A DNA stretch of 9,386 nt, from NCBI RefSeq assembly GCF_050436765.1, contig NZ_JBNQGD010000097.1, forward strand, positions 1 through 9,386, written 5' to 3'. This DNA comes from Arachidicoccus sp050436765 (GTDB lineage Bacteria > Bacteroidota > Bacteroidia > Chitinophagales > Chitinophagaceae). Below are positions 7,331 to 9,386 of this stretch, in pieces. The notes beneath the pieces are model-generated. The model saw only the letters and a list, made by a program, of their open reading frames with translations, did no database searches and was not told the DNA's origin. A program made the translations under genes and the position numbers. Numbering within the stretch: position 1 is the stretch's first letter; every line of letters starts with the position of its first letter.

Positions 7331-7704
7331 TGGAGCTGAGGAGAGTCGAACTCCTGTCCAAACGTAGCTGTCATAAGCTTTCTACATGCTTAGTTTATTA
7401 TTATTTGTCGGCAAAAAACAGGAAACAAACCAACCAATTTTCCGCTTAGCTGAATAGTCTTTTGCAATGAGCACAGCCTATCATTGCAGCATTCTGTGTT
7501 TTGAGTTGAGTCGGCGGTGGAGCTTGGTAACAGAACAACCTGCTCAACACGGCCCAAACGGATGTCTAATTAACTAATTAGGCAGCCATAGCAAACTGTC
7601 TGTTGCCATTTGAGATTTGAGTATTCAGATTAAAGCGCTAATTACACAACGCGCTGCATGCTTACACCTACCACTACTTACGCTGTCAAAACCAATACAG
7701 CCCC
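7331..7704 (-). ncRNA. ssrA: Transfer-messenger RNA (tmRNA)
   Basis: tmRNA rescues stalled ribosomes and, with SmpB, adds a degradation tag to the unfinished protein. The minus strand starts GGGGCUGUAUUGGUUUUGACAG, the conserved 5' end. It closes with a T-arm AGGAG-UUCGACU-CUCCU and CAGCUCC-A, so the 7-bp acceptor stem GGGGCUG/CAGCUCC (one G-U pair) is complete. The tRNA-like end lacks an encoded CCA; CUG follows the discriminator A, so CCA must be added after transcription. The open reading frame reads (N)GNRQFAMAA and TAA near 7575-7604, with GGC the likely resume codon. The AMAA end fits Bacteroidota tags. The mature length is about 374 nt, one-piece and not permuted. It is expressed from its own promoter and terminator and is independent of the flanking genes. 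Confidence 0.96.
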
Positions 7705-7750
7705 ATATATAAATAGGAATCCTTCCTCAAATAGCCTTACTAACAGTATA

Positions 7751-7758
7751 CAAAGGTA
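7751..7758 (-). promoter_or_regulatory. Bacteroidota -7 promoter element for ssrA
   Basis: TACCTTTG on the minus strand is an exact match to the TAnnTTTG element used by Bacteroidota housekeeping sigma factor. It lies 47 nt upstream of the mature tmRNA 5' end, leaving room for a short processed leader. A TTTG -33 element is not clear at the expected distance. Confidence 0.6.
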
Positions 7759-7856
7759 CTAAATTATATAGAGTTCACATAATTATTCACATCGGTGGAT
7801 TTGTTTATCCGAATTTTAAGTTTTTTTTTTATTGCTTTGTAACAGTAAAATAACAC

Positions 7857-8747
7857 ATGCAAATCAATTCAGAAATATCCGCCTTATTTTCTCTCATCGA
7901 TGACCCCGACGAGGACGTTTACAACCTGGTGGCAGATAAAATTGTTACTTATGGAAAAGAGATTCTCCCCAATTTGGAAGATCAATGGGAAGCGGCAATA
8001 GGCTGCACCATTCAAGAAAGAATTGAGGAGATTATCCATCAGGTAAACTTTAAATCTCTTGTTTTGGAATTTCAGCAATGGAGTCAGAAAGGAGATTATG
8101 ATTTGCTGCTGGGCAGTACGCTTGTAGCGAAATTTGTATATCCTTATTTACAGGAATCTACTGTTTTATCTGCGACTGAAAAACTTAGAAAAATTATTTG
8201 GCTGGAATTAAATGATTGCCTCACGTCATTAGAAAAAGTGAATGTGATATCCAACATGCTGTTTAATTTTCAAGAAATAAAAAGTGAACGTAATAATTAT
8301 GAAAATACAGAACGTTTCTTTTTGCACAATATACTCGAGAAAAAGAAAGGGAATGCCATCTCTACAGGTATGCTCTATCAATATCTTTGTGAGAAATTAC
8401 ATATTCCGATAAAACTGATAAATATTCCCGATCAATTTATTTTAGCTTGTTATCAAAAGAATTACAAAACGACAGTCAGTAAAACAAATCATCGTGATCT
8501 TATTCTGTTTTATATCGATGCCACTACGGGCAATATCTTCAGCCACGCAGATTTAGACAACTATTTTGAATTATACAATATTTCCCCTGTAAGCTCTTTT
8601 TTCGATCCCCTTAGCCACCAACACATTATTCATAAACTATTAATTGAAATAAGTCGCTGTTTTTTAAATCAAAAACAACTACGCAGGAAAGAGGAATTAG
8701 AAATGCTTGCCTCTATGATTACCAGTCCTAAAATACAGTTGGGATAA
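7857..8747 (+). CDS. SirB1-like transglutaminase-fold protein
   Basis: This is a 296-residue cytoplasmic protein with no signal peptide or membrane segment. Residues 1-60 look like a short HEAT-like helical repeat (ALFSLIDDPDEDVYNLVADK, then GKEILPNLEDQWE), the usual front end of Bacteroidota members. The SirB1/Transglut_core2-type domain follows from about 75 to 245. Its best landmarks are RFFLHNILEKKKGNAISTGM (153-172), where the family has a stretch like FLxxVLxxRxGxPIS, then LYQYLCEKLHIPIKLINIPDQFILA (173-197) and FYIDATTGNIFSHADL (218-233). SirB1-like proteins generally lack a working transglutaminase triad, and no Cys sits at the start of the core helix here, so catalysis is doubtful. 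The biochemical role of the family is not settled. The ATG follows an A-rich leader preceded by a run of ten Ts (7821-7830). The SET gene follows 72 bp later with its own likely promoter. Confidence 0.85.
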   Translation: MQINSEISALFSLIDDPDEDVYNLVADKIVTYGKEILPNLEDQWEAAIGCTIQERIEEIIHQVNFKSLVLEFQQWSQKGDYDLLLGSTLVAKFVYPYLQESTVLSATEKLRKIIWLELNDCLTSLEKVNVISNMLFNFQEIKSERNNYENTERFFLHNILEKKKGNAISTGMLYQYLCEKLHIPIKLINIPDQFILACYQKNYKTTVSKTNHRDLILFYIDATTGNIFSHADLDNYFELYNISPVSSFFDPLSHQHIIHKLLIEISRCFLNQKQLRRKEELEMLASMITSPKIQLG

Positions 8748-8785
8748 ACTAATATTATTTTATTTTCAATACTGCCTAGAACACT

Positions 8786-8793
8786 TACATTTG
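8786..8793 (+). promoter_or_regulatory. Possible Bacteroidota -7 promoter element for the SET-domain gene
   Basis: TACATTTG is an exact TAnnTTTG match 26 nt before the ATG of the SET-domain gene, in the 72-bp gap after the SirB1-like gene. It suggests the SET gene can be transcribed on its own. No convincing -33 TTTG is present, so confidence is limited. Confidence 0.4.
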
Positions 8794-8819
8794 CTATTAT
8801 CAAAATTTAGTATAGCAAA

Positions 8820-9215
8820 ATGATATTTCCATTTTTAACTATTGCACCATCAGGTAACAAAGGTAAAGGCGTATTTACATCGGAAAATATTCCGGCCAAT
8901 ACTGTTATTGAAATATCGCCTGTAATTGTATTATCGGCGAAAGAGCGTAAACACCTGGAACATACAAAACTATATCACTACATATTTGAATGGGGAGACT
9001 CGAGGAAGAAAGCGGCAGTTGCACTAGGCTATATATCTATGTATAACCATAGCTATGATGCCAATTGCGAATATGAAATGGATTTTGAGGACTCCTCCAT
9101 TACCATCAAAACGGTAAAGGCCATAAAAAAAGGAGAAGAGCTACACATTAATTACAATGCAGTGCCCAACGACGCTACAGAGGTGTGGTTTCATCATTTA
9201 ATAGAACAACCCTAG
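8820..9215 (+). CDS. Stand-alone SET-domain protein (putative protein lysine methyltransferase)
   Basis: SET domains transfer methyl groups from S-adenosylmethionine to lysine side chains. This 131-residue protein is essentially just the domain. GNKGKGVFTSENIPANTVI (12-30) is the N-terminal SET part that binds cofactor (usually GxGxGVFA). GYISMYNHSYDAN (70-82) supplies the NHSxxxN motif. GEELHINY (105-112) supplies the GEEL.xxY motif with the catalytic Tyr112. There are no pre-SET or post-SET zinc cysteines. Similar small SET proteins occur in many Bacteroidota and the target is generally unknown; a ribosomal or DNA-associated protein is possible. The start fits because the domain begins within a few residues. 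The neighbour upstream is the SirB1-like gene, with no obvious functional link. Confidence 0.88.
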   Translation: MIFPFLTIAPSGNKGKGVFTSENIPANTVIEISPVIVLSAKERKHLEHTKLYHYIFEWGDSRKKAAVALGYISMYNHSYDANCEYEMDFEDSSITIKTVKAIKKGEELHINYNAVPNDATEVWFHHLIEQP

Positions 9216-9311
9216 CCTCAATTTTTTTCCGCGACGATTATAGTGAGTGGTGGAAAAGTATTGAAAATAAAAGGCCCATGTTTTTTTACCGTCCTGTTTT
9301 GTGCGCTGAGA

Positions 9312-9342
9312 CACCCAAAGGGGAAAATGGTCATTTTGGGTG
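9312..9342. terminator. Bulged hairpin between the SET gene and the right-edge frame
   Basis: CACCC (9312-9316) pairs with GGGTG (9338-9342), and inside it AAAATG pairs with CATTTT around a GT loop, leaving a 7-nt AAAGGGG bulge. Alternatively CACCCAAA pairs with TTTGGGTG. The hairpin lies 96 bp after the SET stop and 4 bp after the stop of the minus-strand frame at the edge, so it may terminate either or both. No T-run flanks it. Confidence 0.35.
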
Positions 9343-9345
9343 ATG

Positions 9346-9386
9346 TTACAGGTCAAACATGGCTGCTATTTCCTTCTGCTGCTCGC
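9346..9386 (-). CDS. Possible C-terminal end of a minus-strand gene (partial)
   Basis: Only 12 codons are visible: EQQKEIAAMFDL then TAA at 9346-9348, open to the right edge. The other two minus-strand frames stop within the same stretch, and a hairpin follows directly. On the plus strand ATG 9343 opens MLQVKHGCYFLL, which would be an alternative gene start. Too little is visible to name a family. The gene call itself is uncertain. Confidence 0.3.
   Translation of the reverse strand, partial: EQQKEIAAMFDL

Noticed and set aside
7234..7449. 71-codon plus-strand open frame
   Set aside because: It runs antisense through the terminator and 3' half of the tmRNA, so it is a shadow of that RNA gene.
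7797..7810. GGAT...ATCC hairpin followed 10 bases later by a run of ten Ts
   Set aside because: The stem is only four pairs and the T-run is too far away for an intrinsic terminator.
1..9386. CRISPR arrays, insertion sequences, tRNAs, riboswitches, attachment sites
   Set aside because: I looked for tandem spaced repeats, transposase motifs with terminal repeats, tRNA cloverleaf ends and known aptamer cores; none was visible apart from the tRNA-like part of tmRNA.

Overview
The window looks like a chromosomal segment of a low-GC Bacteroidota, possibly a chitinophaga- or sphingobacterium-like lineage. Four things point there. The protein families are a PL10 pectate lyase, a secreted GH92 mannosidase and a LacI-type sugar regulator. 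Starts lack Shine-Dalgarno sequences and sit in A/T-rich leaders. TAnnTTTG promoter elements lie upstream of the tmRNA and the SET-domain gene. The tmRNA encodes a tag ending in AMAA and no genomic CCA. Lineage is an inference, since no rRNA or core marker protein is present.

Layout. Bases 1-932 (+) hold the C-terminal part of a PL10 pectate lyase whose start lies left of the window. It converges on a LacI-family repressor (1091-2116, -). A 965-bp stretch follows with no intact gene; on the minus strand it carries what reads as decayed coding sequence, weak at 2261-2520 and clearer at 2690-3062. A complete secreted GH92 alpha-mannosidase follows (3082-5337, -). Bases 5338-5867 have no intact gene and perhaps another remnant. 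A ParE/RelE-type toxin and its antitoxin overlap by 7 nt (5868-6367, -). Immediately upstream of the antitoxin, more apparently decayed minus-strand sequence (6358-6820) runs into a gene-poor stretch. The tmRNA gene ssrA (7331-7704, -) has a strong terminator and a promoter. The right part holds two plus-strand genes, a SirB1-like transglutaminase-fold protein (7857-8747) and a small stand-alone SET-domain protein (8820-9215). At the right edge there is a hairpin and possibly the last codons of a minus-strand gene.

How it fits together. The left half is a plant- or glycan-polysaccharide degradation neighbourhood: a pectin backbone lyase, an exo-alpha-mannosidase and a LacI-type regulator. No SusC/SusD pair or sugar transporter survives intact. 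The TA module and tmRNA region separate it from two housekeeping-type genes. Intact genes plus tmRNA cover only about two thirds of the window, and the gaps contain broken coding sequence. The region therefore looks like an eroding accessory island rather than a new system. I found no CRISPR array, insertion sequence, tRNA, riboswitch or clearly undescribed defence or biosynthetic system.
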